This document shows, piece after piece, positions 44,307 through 53,424 of a stretch of 64,000 nt of DNA. The DNA is from DATAUD01 sp036268455 (GTDB lineage Bacteria; Verrucomicrobiota; Verrucomicrobiia; Limisphaerales; Palsa-1400). Each line of letters starts with the position of its first letter. The stretch's first letter is position 1. A program made the translations under genes and the position numbers. A model generated the notes under the pieces. That model had not been told where the DNA came from. It ran no database searches and was given only the letters and a program-made list of their open reading frames with translations. Location of the stretch: positions 1 to 64,000 of the forward strand of contig DATAUD010000105.1 of NCBI GenBank assembly GCA_036268455.1, in the 5' to 3' direction.

Positions 44307-45248
44307 TTAGGGTTTGATCTCCATTTCCGAAAACAGGCTTTCCAAGCTATTCAGCGGGGCATCTTTTATCGGAGCGGGGTTGAGCGTTTTCTGCAGGTAA
44401 TCAATCGCATCGTGGGTGTTCCGAATCGAGCGCGGAAGCGTCGCGCCGCAAGCGTTGGCGTGGCCGCCGCCTTGCAGCTTTTCCGCGATCTTCAGCGCCT
44501 CGCCGTTGCGACTGCGCAAACTCACCACCACCGTGTTGTTTGCCTTGCGAAACAGGGTGAGCAGAATGGGATATTTGGTCTCCTTGCTTTCGAGCAATTG
44601 ATGGACAATCAAGTTTGTGTTGCCGACCACAGTGTCCACGCAGCCGACAGAGGGCGTGATTTCCACAACGTGCTCCTTGCTCCACTGAAAGCCCATCGGG
44701 TCCTCGATCCGCCGTTTGACCGCCATGACTTCGAGGAGGGAATGATCGAGCAACCGTTCCAATTGGCCTTCGACCAGCGCGTGCAAATTCCAGAACTGGT
44801 AAGTTTTGACAAGGTTTGCGTAGTCGTTGGCCACGACAAAATCCGGGTCGTCTTCGAGGAATAAATCCGAGACGTTATTCAAATGCACGAGACGGTCCAA
44901 CTCGGGCGATCCCAGGCCGTTTTCTTTGCACAATTCGTAACACAGGAGGCCGGCGGACTTTTCCAGATTGTGAATCAGGCGCGCGTTTTTGGGTTGTGCT
45001 TCCGTGGCGTGGTGATCGATGATGAGCCAATCTTGCTTATCCAGGCGCGGCTCAAAGCTCAAATCAGAAATCCAGCCCGACTTTTCGCGCGGTTCCCGAA
45101 GCCTCCAGCTATTATAATGATAAGCTTCGACCCGGACATTAGCGTTAAAAAGGCGTTTTGCCAGGCGTTGCAAAAGCAAGCCCGACACAAACCCATCCAA
45201 ATCACTCTCATGGGTCAGGATGACTTCCGGCTGGACTCCAAGGTTCAT
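44307..45248 (-). CDS. DHH-family phosphoesterase
   Basis: 313 residues. The THESDLDGFVSGLLL segment supplies the metal-binding Asp pair. IIDHHATE is the DHH motif. LQGGGHANACGATLP is the C-terminal DHHA1 substrate-binding loop. Members act as nanoRNases, c-di-AMP phosphodiesterases or pAp phosphatases. The substrate cannot be told from sequence. It converges with the glycoside hydrolase (11-base gap). Confidence 0.9.
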   Translation of the reverse strand: MNLGVQPEVILTHESDLDGFVSGLLLQRLAKRLFNANVRVEAYHYNSWRLREPREKSGWISDLSFEPRLDKQDWLIIDHHATEAQPKNARLIHNLEKSAGLLCYELCKENGLGSPELDRLVHLNNVSDLFLEDDPDFVVANDYANLVKTYQFWNLHALVEGQLERLLDHSLLEVMAVKRRIEDPMGFQWSKEHVVEITPSVGCVDTVVGNTNLIVHQLLESKETKYPILLTLFRKANNTVVVSLRSRNGEALKIAEKLQGGGHANACGATLPRSIRNTHDAIDYLQKTLNPAPIKDAPLNSLESLFSEMEIKP

Positions 45249-45381
45249 AGGGAAAAACTAGCGCACTGATTCGGTCCATGCCAGAACGAATATTTTTTTG
45301 AACATTTTCCGGCGCGAATTTTCAAAACCTACCGGGGCTAAAAAAGATTGCCTTTGAACGGAAGCTCGGTTAATTAGTCGA

Positions 45382-45387
45382 TATAAT
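45382..45387 (+). promoter_or_regulatory. Candidate -10 box for the Gld-like ABC operon
   Basis: A perfect TATAAT, 38 bases before the ATPase start, in the 177-base gap after the divergent DHH gene. No -35 at normal spacing is convincing (TTGAAC at 45354 is 22 bases away), so an activator may be needed. Confidence 0.35.
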
Positions 45388-45425
45388 AACCGCAGGCGTT
45401 CCGCCGCGGGAGCGGAGTCTTAAGA

Positions 45426-46406
45426 ATGATTAAAGTTAATAATCTGACCAAAGCTTTCGGTCCAAAAGTGGCCGTCAATGGTGTTAGTTTTACGGTGGAG
45501 CGAGGGGAAGTGCTTGGTTTTCTTGGGCCTAATGGCGCGGGAAAATCCACCACGATGCGCATGATTACCGGCTTTATTCCTCCAACGGATGGAACCGTGA
45601 GCGTCGGCGGACATGATATGGTGAACGATCCCATCCCCGCCAAGCGCCTCATCGGGTATCTGCCTGAAAACGCCCCCGCTTATACGGACATGACGGTGGA
45701 AGGCTTTCTCGGTTTCATCGCGGAATTGCGTGGATTGAACGGTGACGCCAAGAAAAAGGCGATCCATCGCGTCGTCGAAATGTGCTTTCTGGAGTCGGTC
45801 TTGTATCAAAGCGTCGATACGCTTTCAAAGGGCTACCGTCACCGAACTTGTTTTGCGCAATCGATCATCCACGACCCGGATGTGCTGGTTTTGGACGAAC
45901 CGACCGACGGTTTGGACCCGAATCAAAAGCACGAAGTCCGCGGATTGATCCGCCGGATGGGCGAACGCAAAGCGATCATTTTTTCGACGCATATTTTGGA
46001 AGAGGTTGAGGCTGTGTGTTCGCGGGCGATTATTATTGACCGAGGTCAGATTGTGGCCAACGGGACGCCGCAGCAATTGAAACAGCAGTCCGATACCGCG
46101 GGCGCGGTGTTGCTGGTCGTGCGAGGCGTGGCGGCGCCGCAGGTTGTCGAGCGGCTTTCGGGTGTCGCAAACTCACGGCGCGCGGCGATTGTCAAAGAAG
46201 AAAACGGCAAAGTCTGGGCGCGAGTTTATCCCGCGTCGGATAATCGCAACGGCGAACTGGCGAGGAACGTCCTTGTCGCGGCGGGGTCGTGGCAGGTTGA
46301 AGAATTGCACACCGAAGAAGGCCGGCTGGACGAGGTTTTCAGGGGCATCACACTGCCGGAAACGGGAAAACAGCGCTCGCAAACAGAGCAGCAAGTTAGC
46401 GTATGA
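45426..46406 (+). CDS. ABC transporter ATPase, GldA-like
   Basis: 326 residues. Walker A GPNGAGKST, a Q-loop region (IGYLPENAPAYTDMTVEGFLGFIAELRG), signature LSKGYRHR (the variant seen in GldA-type exporters), Walker B VLVLDEPTDGLDP and H-loop STHILEEVE. A C-terminal extension of about 100 residues is typical of the group. It energises the permease in the next gene (ATGA overlap at 46403-46406). Confidence 0.92.
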   Translation: MIKVNNLTKAFGPKVAVNGVSFTVERGEVLGFLGPNGAGKSTTMRMITGFIPPTDGTVSVGGHDMVNDPIPAKRLIGYLPENAPAYTDMTVEGFLGFIAELRGLNGDAKKKAIHRVVEMCFLESVLYQSVDTLSKGYRHRTCFAQSIIHDPDVLVLDEPTDGLDPNQKHEVRGLIRRMGERKAIIFSTHILEEVEAVCSRAIIIDRGQIVANGTPQQLKQQSDTAGAVLLVVRGVAAPQVVERLSGVANSRRAAIVKEENGKVWARVYPASDNRNGELARNVLVAAGSWQVEELHTEEGRLDEVFRGITLPETGKQRSQTEQQVSV

Positions 46407-47152
46407 ATTCGATCAGTAATATAAAAGCCATTACAAAACGGGAATTGGCGGGATATTTTTCCTCGCCGGTGGCGTATGTGTTTATCGTCATTTTTCTTTT
46501 GCTCACCGGTTCGTTCACGTTCCTGCTTGGCGGGTTCTTTGAGTATGGGCAGGCGAGCCTGGAACGGTCGTTTTTTATCTGGTTTCCATGGCTTTATCTT
46601 TTTTTGGTTCCGGCAGTGGGAATGCGACTTTGGGCGGAGGAACGGCGCGTGGGAACGCTTGAATTGCTGCTGACGCTTCCGATCACGGCGTGGCAGGCGA
46701 TTTTGGGAAAGTTCCTTGCCTCATGGGCTTTTCTTCTCCTGGCGTTGGTATTGACATTCCCGGTGGTGATCACCGTCAATTACCTCGGATCGCCGGACAA
46801 CGGCGTTATTTTTGCGTCGTACGTTGGCAGCTTTCTGATGGCCGGGGCGTACCTGGCAATTAGCTGCATGACCTCGGCCATCACGCGCAACCAAGTCGTC
46901 AGTTTGATTCTTTCCATTGTGATTTGCCTCGTGCTGGTCCTCATCGGGTTTCCGCCCGCAACAAACTTTCTGACGCAATTATCCGACACCGCGTGGCTCG
47001 TTCATATGCTGGCGGCGTTCAGTGTCATCACCCATTTCGAGTATTTCACCAAGGGCGTTGTCGATTCGCGGGACGTGATTTTCTTCCTGTGCGTCATCGG
47101 GTTTTCGCTCTTTACCACCGGCGTTATTCTCCGCAGCCATCGCGCGGGTTGA
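46403..47152 (+). CDS. ABC-2 permease, GldF-like
   Basis: 249 residues, six hydrophobic helices. AITKRELAGYFSSPVAYVFIVIFLLLTGSF at the N-terminus and LWAEERRVGTLELLLTLPITAWQAILGKF are hallmarks of the GldF/NosY-type ABC-2 permease. It partners the upstream ATPase and the downstream GldG-like protein. In this non-Bacteroidetes context gliding is not implied. Confidence 0.9.
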   Translation: MNSISNIKAITKRELAGYFSSPVAYVFIVIFLLLTGSFTFLLGGFFEYGQASLERSFFIWFPWLYLFLVPAVGMRLWAEERRVGTLELLLTLPITAWQAILGKFLASWAFLLLALVLTFPVVITVNYLGSPDNGVIFASYVGSFLMAGAYLAISCMTSAITRNQVVSLILSIVICLVLVLIGFPPATNFLTQLSDTAWLVHMLAAFSVITHFEYFTKGVVDSRDVIFFLCVIGFSLFTTGVILRSHRAG

Positions 47153-47171
47153 ACTTCTTTGAGACCAAGCC

Positions 47172-49073
47172 ATGAAGCAGAAAAATCTTGCAACGATCCT
47201 TTATTCCACCGTGGGCGTCGTGGTCATGTTCGTCATCCTGATCGCCTTTTACATTGTCACCAGCGCCGCCAAGGAACGCGTCGATTTGACCGCCGAGAAG
47301 GCTTTCACGCTTTCGCCGGGGACCCATAAAATCCTGAGCAGGCTCGATTCACGGGTGACAATACGTTTTTATTGCACGCAAAACGGCACGACAATGCCGC
47401 CATCGATCCGCACTTACGCCCAGCACGTGGAGGATTTGCTAGGGGAATACCAGCAAGCCAGCCACGGCAAGATTGTCATCAAGAAATTCGATCCCGAACC
47501 GGATTCCGACGCGGAGGATTCGGCGCGGCTTGATGGCATCGAGGGTCAGTCAACATCGGCGTTCGGAGGCGACAAGGTTTACCTGGGGCTTGTCGTTAGC
47601 ATGCTTGACCAGAAGGAAACCATTCCGTGGCTGCCGCCGGAGCGCGAACGGTTGCTCGAATACGATATTTCGCGCGCGATCGCCCGCGTCATCAATCCGA
47701 CTCCAGCGGTTGTCGGCGTGATGAGCGCGCTGCCGATTTTTGGGTCCACACCCAATCCGATGATGCGCCAAATGGGGCAAAACGAGGCCGAGCCATGGAC
47801 ATTTCTCAGCGAGTTGAAGAAGGACTTTACCATCAAGGAAGTTCCGATGACCGCGACGAAGATCGACGATGACATTCATGTGCTTCTCGTCGTCCATCCG
47901 CGGGATATTACCGAGCAAACGCAATATGCAATCGACCAATTTGTATTGCGCGGCGGCAAGTTGCTCGCGTTTTTGGACCCGCACGCTTACTTCGACCAAA
48001 AGCACGATCAGATGTCGCAAGTGCTTGGGGAAAGTTCCGGCCAATCTTCGCTCGACAAGTTGCTCAAAGCCTGGGGGACGGACATGGACATTAACAAAGT
48101 CGTGGCGGACATGACGTTCGCCGGGCACAACCCGCAAAACGGCGCGGTCATGCCGACGGTCCTGCTCATCAACAAGGACGGGGTCAATGGCGATGATGTT
48201 GTCACGAGCGAGATTGACAACCTGGTAATGCCTTTTGCCGGGGCGTTCGTCGGCAAACCGGCCGAGGGACTGAAAGAAACCGTGCTGATACATTCCTCAC
48301 CCGACTCGCAGTTGGTGGAAGGCGTCACGGCGAGCATTGCCGCCGAGCAAATCGTAAAGGACTTTCACGCGTCAAATATTCCCTACGACCTTGGCGTGCG
48401 TTTGACTGGCAAATTCAAGACGGCTTTTCCGGACGGCCCGCCCCCAGCCGCCAAGGATGAGAAGGGCGAGAAGCCAGACGACCAATCCAAGGAGCCGCAA
48501 TTGAAAGAATCGAAAGGCGACGGCGTCGTCATTTTAGTGGCTGACAGCGACCTGCTCAACGACCAGGTGTGCGTGCAGGTGCAGAATTTCATGGGCTACA
48601 AGCTGGTGCGTCCAATGAACGGCAACTTGAACCTGGTGGAGAGCCTCGTTGAACAATTGTCCGGCGACAACGACTTGATCAGTTTGCGAAGCCGGGCGAG
48701 CCTGAACCATCCGTTCACGCGGTTGAACGAAATGGAGGCCAAGGCGGGCCGCGAATGGGAGGATAAGGTCAAGGAACTGGAGGCCAAGAAATCCGAGACT
48801 GAATCCAAAATCAGCCAATTGCAGGCGAGCAAATCCGGCACGGAACAGCAATTCATTCTCTCACCCGAACAGCAGCAGGAGTTGGCGGACTACCAAAAGG
48901 CGGTCGCCGACGTCAATAAAGATTTGAAGTCCACCCGGAAAAAATTGCGGCAGGACACCGACTCGCTGGAACTGTGGACCAAAGTGATCAACATTGGCGC
49001 GGTGCCGGTCCTCGTGGCCTTGACGGGAATTGTCCTGGCCGTCGTCAAACGCAAACGCACAGCAGCAAAATGA
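47172..49073 (+). CDS. GldG-like ABC auxiliary protein
   Basis: 633 residues. The N-terminal TM helix (ILYSTVGVVVMFVILIAFYIV) is followed by KERVDLTAEKAFTLSPGTHKILSRLDSRVTIRFY, the start of the ABC_transp_aux (PF09822-type) periplasmic domain. A Lys/Glu-rich coiled coil near residues 530-600 (KVKELEAKKSETESKISQLQ) and a C-terminal TM helix (IGAVPVLVALTGIVLAVV) close it. A disordered Pro/Lys/Asp insert (PPPAAKDEKGEKPDDQ) lies near residue 425. It forms a complex with the GldA/F-like pair. Its TGA overlaps the next ATG. Confidence 0.88.
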   Translation: MKQKNLATILYSTVGVVVMFVILIAFYIVTSAAKERVDLTAEKAFTLSPGTHKILSRLDSRVTIRFYCTQNGTTMPPSIRTYAQHVEDLLGEYQQASHGKIVIKKFDPEPDSDAEDSARLDGIEGQSTSAFGGDKVYLGLVVSMLDQKETIPWLPPERERLLEYDISRAIARVINPTPAVVGVMSALPIFGSTPNPMMRQMGQNEAEPWTFLSELKKDFTIKEVPMTATKIDDDIHVLLVVHPRDITEQTQYAIDQFVLRGGKLLAFLDPHAYFDQKHDQMSQVLGESSGQSSLDKLLKAWGTDMDINKVVADMTFAGHNPQNGAVMPTVLLINKDGVNGDDVVTSEIDNLVMPFAGAFVGKPAEGLKETVLIHSSPDSQLVEGVTASIAAEQIVKDFHASNIPYDLGVRLTGKFKTAFPDGPPPAAKDEKGEKPDDQSKEPQLKESKGDGVVILVADSDLLNDQVCVQVQNFMGYKLVRPMNGNLNLVESLVEQLSGDNDLISLRSRASLNHPFTRLNEMEAKAGREWEDKVKELEAKKSETESKISQLQASKSGTEQQFILSPEQQQELADYQKAVADVNKDLKSTRKKLRQDTDSLELWTKVINIGAVPVLVALTGIVLAVVKRKRTAAK

Positions 49074-50278
49074 ATCGCAAACAACTGATCACACTTTTGG
49101 TTGCCTTGGCCATCGTCGGCGGGGCGTCTTTATTGTTGATGAAACACAGGGAGCAGTCGTGGGACGCGTCCGAGGCCGCCATCGGCCAAAAACTGCTCAA
49201 GAATTTCCAGATGAACGATGTCGCCGCCATTGATATCAAGGGCGACACGGGATTGGACCTGGACAAGAAGGATGGGCGCTGGTGCGTGCGGGAACGGGAC
49301 AATTACCCGGCCAATTTTTCGCAGATCAGCGAGCTGCTCATAAAAATTGGCGATTTGAAAGTCGCCCAATCGGAGCCGATCGGCGCTTCACAATTGGGCC
49401 GGATGCACCTCGAAGAGCCGGGGAAGGGCGCCGACTCCGCGACACTTCTGGAATTCAAGGACGACCACGGGAAAGTCATGCAATCCGTCCTCCTGGGCAA
49501 GAAACACACGCAGAAATCCGAGCGGCCTTCACCGATGAGTATCGGAGATGACGGCTATGCGGACGGACGATATGTCATGCTGGCCAGCGATCCGCAGGAT
49601 GTGCTGACGGTTTCCGATCCTTTGAACAGCGTGGACCCGAAACCGGCCCAATGGCTGGACAAGGATTTTTTCAAGGTGGAGAAACCGAAGATGATTTCGT
49701 TTGTCTCCACCAACGAGTCGCAGTCGTGGACGTTGAGCCGCGGAAGCGAATCCGCCCCCTGGGTGCTTTCCAATCCAAAAACCGGCGAGGTGCTTGACAC
49801 AAACAAAGTTTCCTCGCTGTCCAGCACGTTGTCGTATCCGAGTTTTGTCGATGTGGCTCCCGATCAGTCGCCCGCGAAAACCGGGATGGACAAGCCACTA
49901 AAGTTGAAGATCGATACATTCGACGGCTTTACTTACACGCTGAAAATCGGGGACAAAACGGCTGAGAACGATTACGACCTGAACGTCGATGTCACCGCCG
50001 CTGTTCCCGCGCAACGGGTCGCGGGCAAGGATGAAAAGCCGGACGACAAGAAGAAACTCGACAAGGAATTCCTGGACAATACCAAGAAGCTTTCGGACAA
50101 ACTTCATCAGGAAAAGGCGTTGAACAAATGGACTTACGTCGTCAATTCCTGGCTTATCGATCCAATGATTCGCGGCCGGTCGCAACTGATGGTCGAGAAA
50201 AAGGAAGCTTCCAAGACGGCCGACTCGAAGACCGACTCACTGACCAACGCGCCTTTTGACCTTGACCCGGCGAAATAG
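49070..50278 (+). CDS. DUF4340-type protein of the Gld-like exporter operon
   Basis: 402 residues from ATG 49070. The N-terminal anchor helix (LITLLVALAIVGGASLLLM) is followed by repeated beta-rich segments typical of DUF4340 proteins: NDVAAIDIKGDTGLDLDKKDGRWCVRERDNYPAN and later SWTLSRGSESAPWVLSNPKTGE. Such proteins regularly follow GldG-like genes. The molecular role is unknown. The 3' end overlaps rnr convergently by 42 bases. Confidence 0.85.
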   Translation: MNRKQLITLLVALAIVGGASLLLMKHREQSWDASEAAIGQKLLKNFQMNDVAAIDIKGDTGLDLDKKDGRWCVRERDNYPANFSQISELLIKIGDLKVAQSEPIGASQLGRMHLEEPGKGADSATLLEFKDDHGKVMQSVLLGKKHTQKSERPSPMSIGDDGYADGRYVMLASDPQDVLTVSDPLNSVDPKPAQWLDKDFFKVEKPKMISFVSTNESQSWTLSRGSESAPWVLSNPKTGEVLDTNKVSSLSSTLSYPSFVDVAPDQSPAKTGMDKPLKLKIDTFDGFTYTLKIGDKTAENDYDLNVDVTAAVPAQRVAGKDEKPDDKKKLDKEFLDNTKKLSDKLHQEKALNKWTYVVNSWLIDPMIRGRSQLMVEKKEASKTADSKTDSLTNAPFDLDPAK

Positions 50279-52399
50279 CGGGCCGTGCTGACGCGCCGGG
50301 CGTGAAGCGGCGTAGCCAAGGCGAAAGTCCACTTGTTTTTTGAAGGTGTCCACTTTGGCCACTTGCACGCTGACCTTTTCGCCCAATTTAATGATCCGTC
50401 GAGTGCGTCGTCCAACGAGATGATTGCGCGCGGCCTCAAAGACGTAAAAATCGTCTTCCATCGACGACAGATGCACCAGTCCGCTCAAACCCAGACTGGA
50501 CACATCGACAAAGAAGCCGAAATTCCGAACGTCGATTACCATCGCCGGGTAATTCTGCGGACGCCCGCTTTTAAGCTGGTTGCGCAGAAAGGCGAAAAGC
50601 TTGATCTCTTTGCTGTCGCGCTCGGCGTCGGAGGAATTGCGCTCCGTTTCCGAGATGTGCATTGCCACGGGTTTGAGGGCGTGGACGGACGTTTTAACGT
50701 TGTCAAATAGAGAACGATGAACCACTAGGTCCGCGTAACGCCGGATTGGCGAAGTGAAGTGTGTGTATTTGGGCTTGGAAAGCCCGTAGTGCCCCAGCGG
50801 TTCCACAGCGTAACGGGCGCGCATGAGCGACCTGAGAAAACCAATTTTTAAAGCCGCGCCAATCGGCAATGCATCCAGGCGGTGCAATAGCTTTTGCACC
50901 TCCGGGCGATGTATGAGATTGCCGCACGGAATATTGTGGCTCACGACATCTTCGCGATAATCCGCAAGGCGCGTTTCGGCCGGCGGTTCATGGACGCGGT
51001 AAATGGAAGGGCGCGCCAGTGACATCAGGCGCCCAGCGACGGCTTCGTTTGCCAGGAGCATGTATTCCTCGATCAATTGATGGGAAACGTCGTTCTCGAT
51101 CTTTTCGATCAAGAGGACGCGGCCATGGGCGTCGAGGCGGATTTTGGTTTCCGGAAAATCAAGCGCCAGCGAGCCGGCGCGAAAGCGGGCCTGGCGAATG
51201 CGCTGGGCAAGGGCATGAGCGTGATGAAGCATCTGCGCAATGGGATCGTCCGCGGGCGCCCGTTGCAAAATGGCAAACGCTTCCTTGTATGTGAAACGAC
51301 GTTTTGAGCGAATGACAGCGGAATAAAATTTGGCGTCCAGCACGCGGCCCTCGGGCGAAATCAAAAATTCGACGCATTTGGTCAGTCGATCCACCCCGGG
51401 CTTCAGCGAACAAATCTCATTGCTCAGGGCCTCTGGCAGCATCGGGATGACGCGATCCACCAGGTAAGTTGAATTGCCGCGCGTGCGCGCTTCCTCGTCG
51501 AGCGCCGTTCCGGGGCGAACATAATGCGACACGTCCGCGATGTGGACCCAAAGTTTCCACCGATTCTGGGCGTCAAGTTGAAGGCAAATGGCATCGTCAA
51601 AATCTTTTGCGTCGTCCGGATCAATGGTGACGACGTTGTGGTCGCGGCAATCAACGCGGCTGCGCAACTCATCAGCGGTTGGTTCGCCGTACGAATGCGT
51701 TTTGGCATGCGCCGCCGCTTCGTTAAGCACCTTTTTGGGAAAATGAAGCGGCAGATTGTAGTGACGCAGCACGGAAAGCATATCGACTCCCTCGGCATCG
51801 GGCGGGCCGAGCACTTCTATGATTTCGCCTTCCGGGTTTGTGTGGCGGGATTCCCATTCGCGCAATTCGACCACCACCTTGTCGCCTATATTTGCGGGGC
51901 GGCCGGTGTCACTGGGAGGCAGGACGTAAATATTGTGGGGAATTCGCGGGTCGTCGGGAATGACAAATAAAAACTGCTTGCTGCGCTGGAGGGTGCCAAC
52001 AATCTGGGAGCGTTTGCGTTGCAGGATTCGAACCACCGCTCCGGCGCCATCCTCTCCACGGGCGACATGATGCCGGACCAGGACGCGGTCCCCGTTCAAA
52101 GCCGTTCCTGTGGCGCTTTCCGGAACGACAATTTCCGGCAGAGTCGCATCGTCAGGATCAAGAAACCCTTTTCCCTGGCGGTTGACGCGGATGATGCCGG
52201 GGACCAAATCGGCTTCCTGGGATTTGATGTAACGGTTGCCTTTGGTGCGAATGATCTGGCCGTTTTTCTCCAGGCGCCGCAGGGCTTGTTGAAGCGGCGT
52301 TTGAGCTTCCGGGCGAAGGCCGAGTGTCGCGAATAATTGACGGAAATCCGAAGGCGTGTAGTCCTTGCGGCCCAACAAACGTAAAATGGAGTCGTCCAT
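50237..52399 (-). CDS. rnr: Ribonuclease R
   Basis: 720 residues. It is a processive 3'-5' exoribonuclease for structured RNA. N-terminal winged-helix and cold-shock domains (LRRLEKNGQIIRTKGNRYI; GIIRVNRQGKGFLDPD) are followed by the RNB catalytic core with IDPDDAKDFDDAIC (the Asp cluster for Mg), VHIADVSHYVRPGTALD, RGNSTYLVDRVIPMLPE, and HFTSPIRRYADLVVHR. A C-terminal S1 domain (FGFFVDVSSLGLSGLVHLSSM) ends with a short basic tail. It begins two bases after accD. Confidence 0.95.
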   Translation of the reverse strand: MDDSILRLLGRKDYTPSDFRQLFATLGLRPEAQTPLQQALRRLEKNGQIIRTKGNRYIKSQEADLVPGIIRVNRQGKGFLDPDDATLPEIVVPESATGTALNGDRVLVRHHVARGEDGAGAVVRILQRKRSQIVGTLQRSKQFLFVIPDDPRIPHNIYVLPPSDTGRPANIGDKVVVELREWESRHTNPEGEIIEVLGPPDAEGVDMLSVLRHYNLPLHFPKKVLNEAAAHAKTHSYGEPTADELRSRVDCRDHNVVTIDPDDAKDFDDAICLQLDAQNRWKLWVHIADVSHYVRPGTALDEEARTRGNSTYLVDRVIPMLPEALSNEICSLKPGVDRLTKCVEFLISPEGRVLDAKFYSAVIRSKRRFTYKEAFAILQRAPADDPIAQMLHHAHALAQRIRQARFRAGSLALDFPETKIRLDAHGRVLLIEKIENDVSHQLIEEYMLLANEAVAGRLMSLARPSIYRVHEPPAETRLADYREDVVSHNIPCGNLIHRPEVQKLLHRLDALPIGAALKIGFLRSLMRARYAVEPLGHYGLSKPKYTHFTSPIRRYADLVVHRSLFDNVKTSVHALKPVAMHISETERNSSDAERDSKEIKLFAFLRNQLKSGRPQNYPAMVIDVRNFGFFVDVSSLGLSGLVHLSSMEDDFYVFEAARNHLVGRRTRRIIKLGEKVSVQVAKVDTFKKQVDFRLGYAASRPARQHGPLFRRVKVKRRVGQ

Positions 52400-52401
52400 T
52401 T

Positions 52402-53355
52402 TTAACTGCCGAGGGCGGCCAGGTGCTCGCGGCCTTCCATCAGGAATTCAAGGTATGAGCAAAGACGCGCTTTCATTTCCAGGCGCGGAACAATGGCGTC
52501 AATCAGCCCGTGCTCGATCAGAAATTCGGCTGTTTGAAAGCCGGGCGGCAGTTCCGATTGGGTGGTGCTTTCAATCACGCGAGGCCCGGCGAAACCGATC
52601 ATTGCGCCCGGCTCCGCGAGAATCAAATCGCCGACCGCCGCGAAACTGGCCATTACGCCCGCCATGGTGGGATTGGTCAGCACGCTGATGTAAGGAAGTT
52701 TGTTTTTGGCGTGATAAGCAAGGGCGCCACACGTTTTTGCCATTTGCATCAGGCTGAACATGCCTTCATACATGCGGGCGCCGCCGCTGGTCGAGATTAT
52801 CACGATGGGCAAACCTTTGTCAGTCGCCGCTTCGATCAAGCGGGTGAGCTTTTCGCCCACGACCGATCCCATCGAGCCGCCCAGGAAACCGAAATCCATG
52901 ACACCGAGGGCGACGCGATGCCTGTCGATTCGCCCGATGCCAGTGCAAACGGCCTCTTTGAGATGCGTTTCTTTTTTGTATTGTTCGAGTTTGGCGGTGT
53001 AGGAAGCCACGCCGGTAAACTTGAGCATATCGACACTCTCCATCGAGGCGTCGATTTCCTCGAAGGAACAAGTCTCGACCAAGGCATGAATGCGTTCGCG
53101 CGCGCTGATGGTAAAATGGTAATTGCACTTGGGGCAGACCTTAAGATTGGCGTCCAACTCCTTGTCGTAGATCATTGCGCTGCATTTTTTGCACTTGGTC
53201 CAAAGACCTTCCGGGATATCGCGCTTGCGGGAGGAGGAACTTGCGAGCTTGTGTTTCTTGACGAAGGTGGTGGCGGCGTCCGAGGGCGGCGGAGTGACGG
53301 CGGGTTCGACGGTTTCCAGTCCGAGGGTCTTTTTTGTAAAGGATGTTGTAGCCAT
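52402..53355 (-). CDS. accD: Acetyl-CoA carboxylase carboxyltransferase subunit beta
   Basis: 317 residues. Transfers CO2 from biotin to acetyl-CoA, the first step of fatty acid synthesis. A zinc finger with CKKC and CPKC pairs lies at about residues 55-80. The crotonase-like carboxyltransferase core has LEQYKKETHLKEAVCTG, ISTSGGARMYEGMFSLMQMAK and FAGPRVIESTT, all diagnostic. The N-terminal 45 residues before the zinc finger are longer than usual. AAGAGG lies before the ATG. accA is not in the window. Confidence 0.96.
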   Translation of the reverse strand: MATTSFTKKTLGLETVEPAVTPPPSDAATTFVKKHKLASSSSRKRDIPEGLWTKCKKCSAMIYDKELDANLKVCPKCNYHFTISARERIHALVETCSFEEIDASMESVDMLKFTGVASYTAKLEQYKKETHLKEAVCTGIGRIDRHRVALGVMDFGFLGGSMGSVVGEKLTRLIEAATDKGLPIVIISTSGGARMYEGMFSLMQMAKTCGALAYHAKNKLPYISVLTNPTMAGVMASFAAVGDLILAEPGAMIGFAGPRVIESTTQSELPPGFQTAEFLIEHGLIDAIVPRLEMKARLCSYLEFLMEGREHLAALGS

Positions 53356-53424
53356 ATCAGAACCTCTTCATTACATTGTTCATTGCCGAACCAAACTTGT
53401 TTAAGCGGAGCGCGTTCGCGCTCG

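Noticed and set aside
45249..45425. Normal sigma70 promoter with -35 at TTGAAC for the Gld-like operon
   Set aside because: The spacing to the perfect TATAAT is 22 bases, too long for a standard promoter. Only the -10 was kept.
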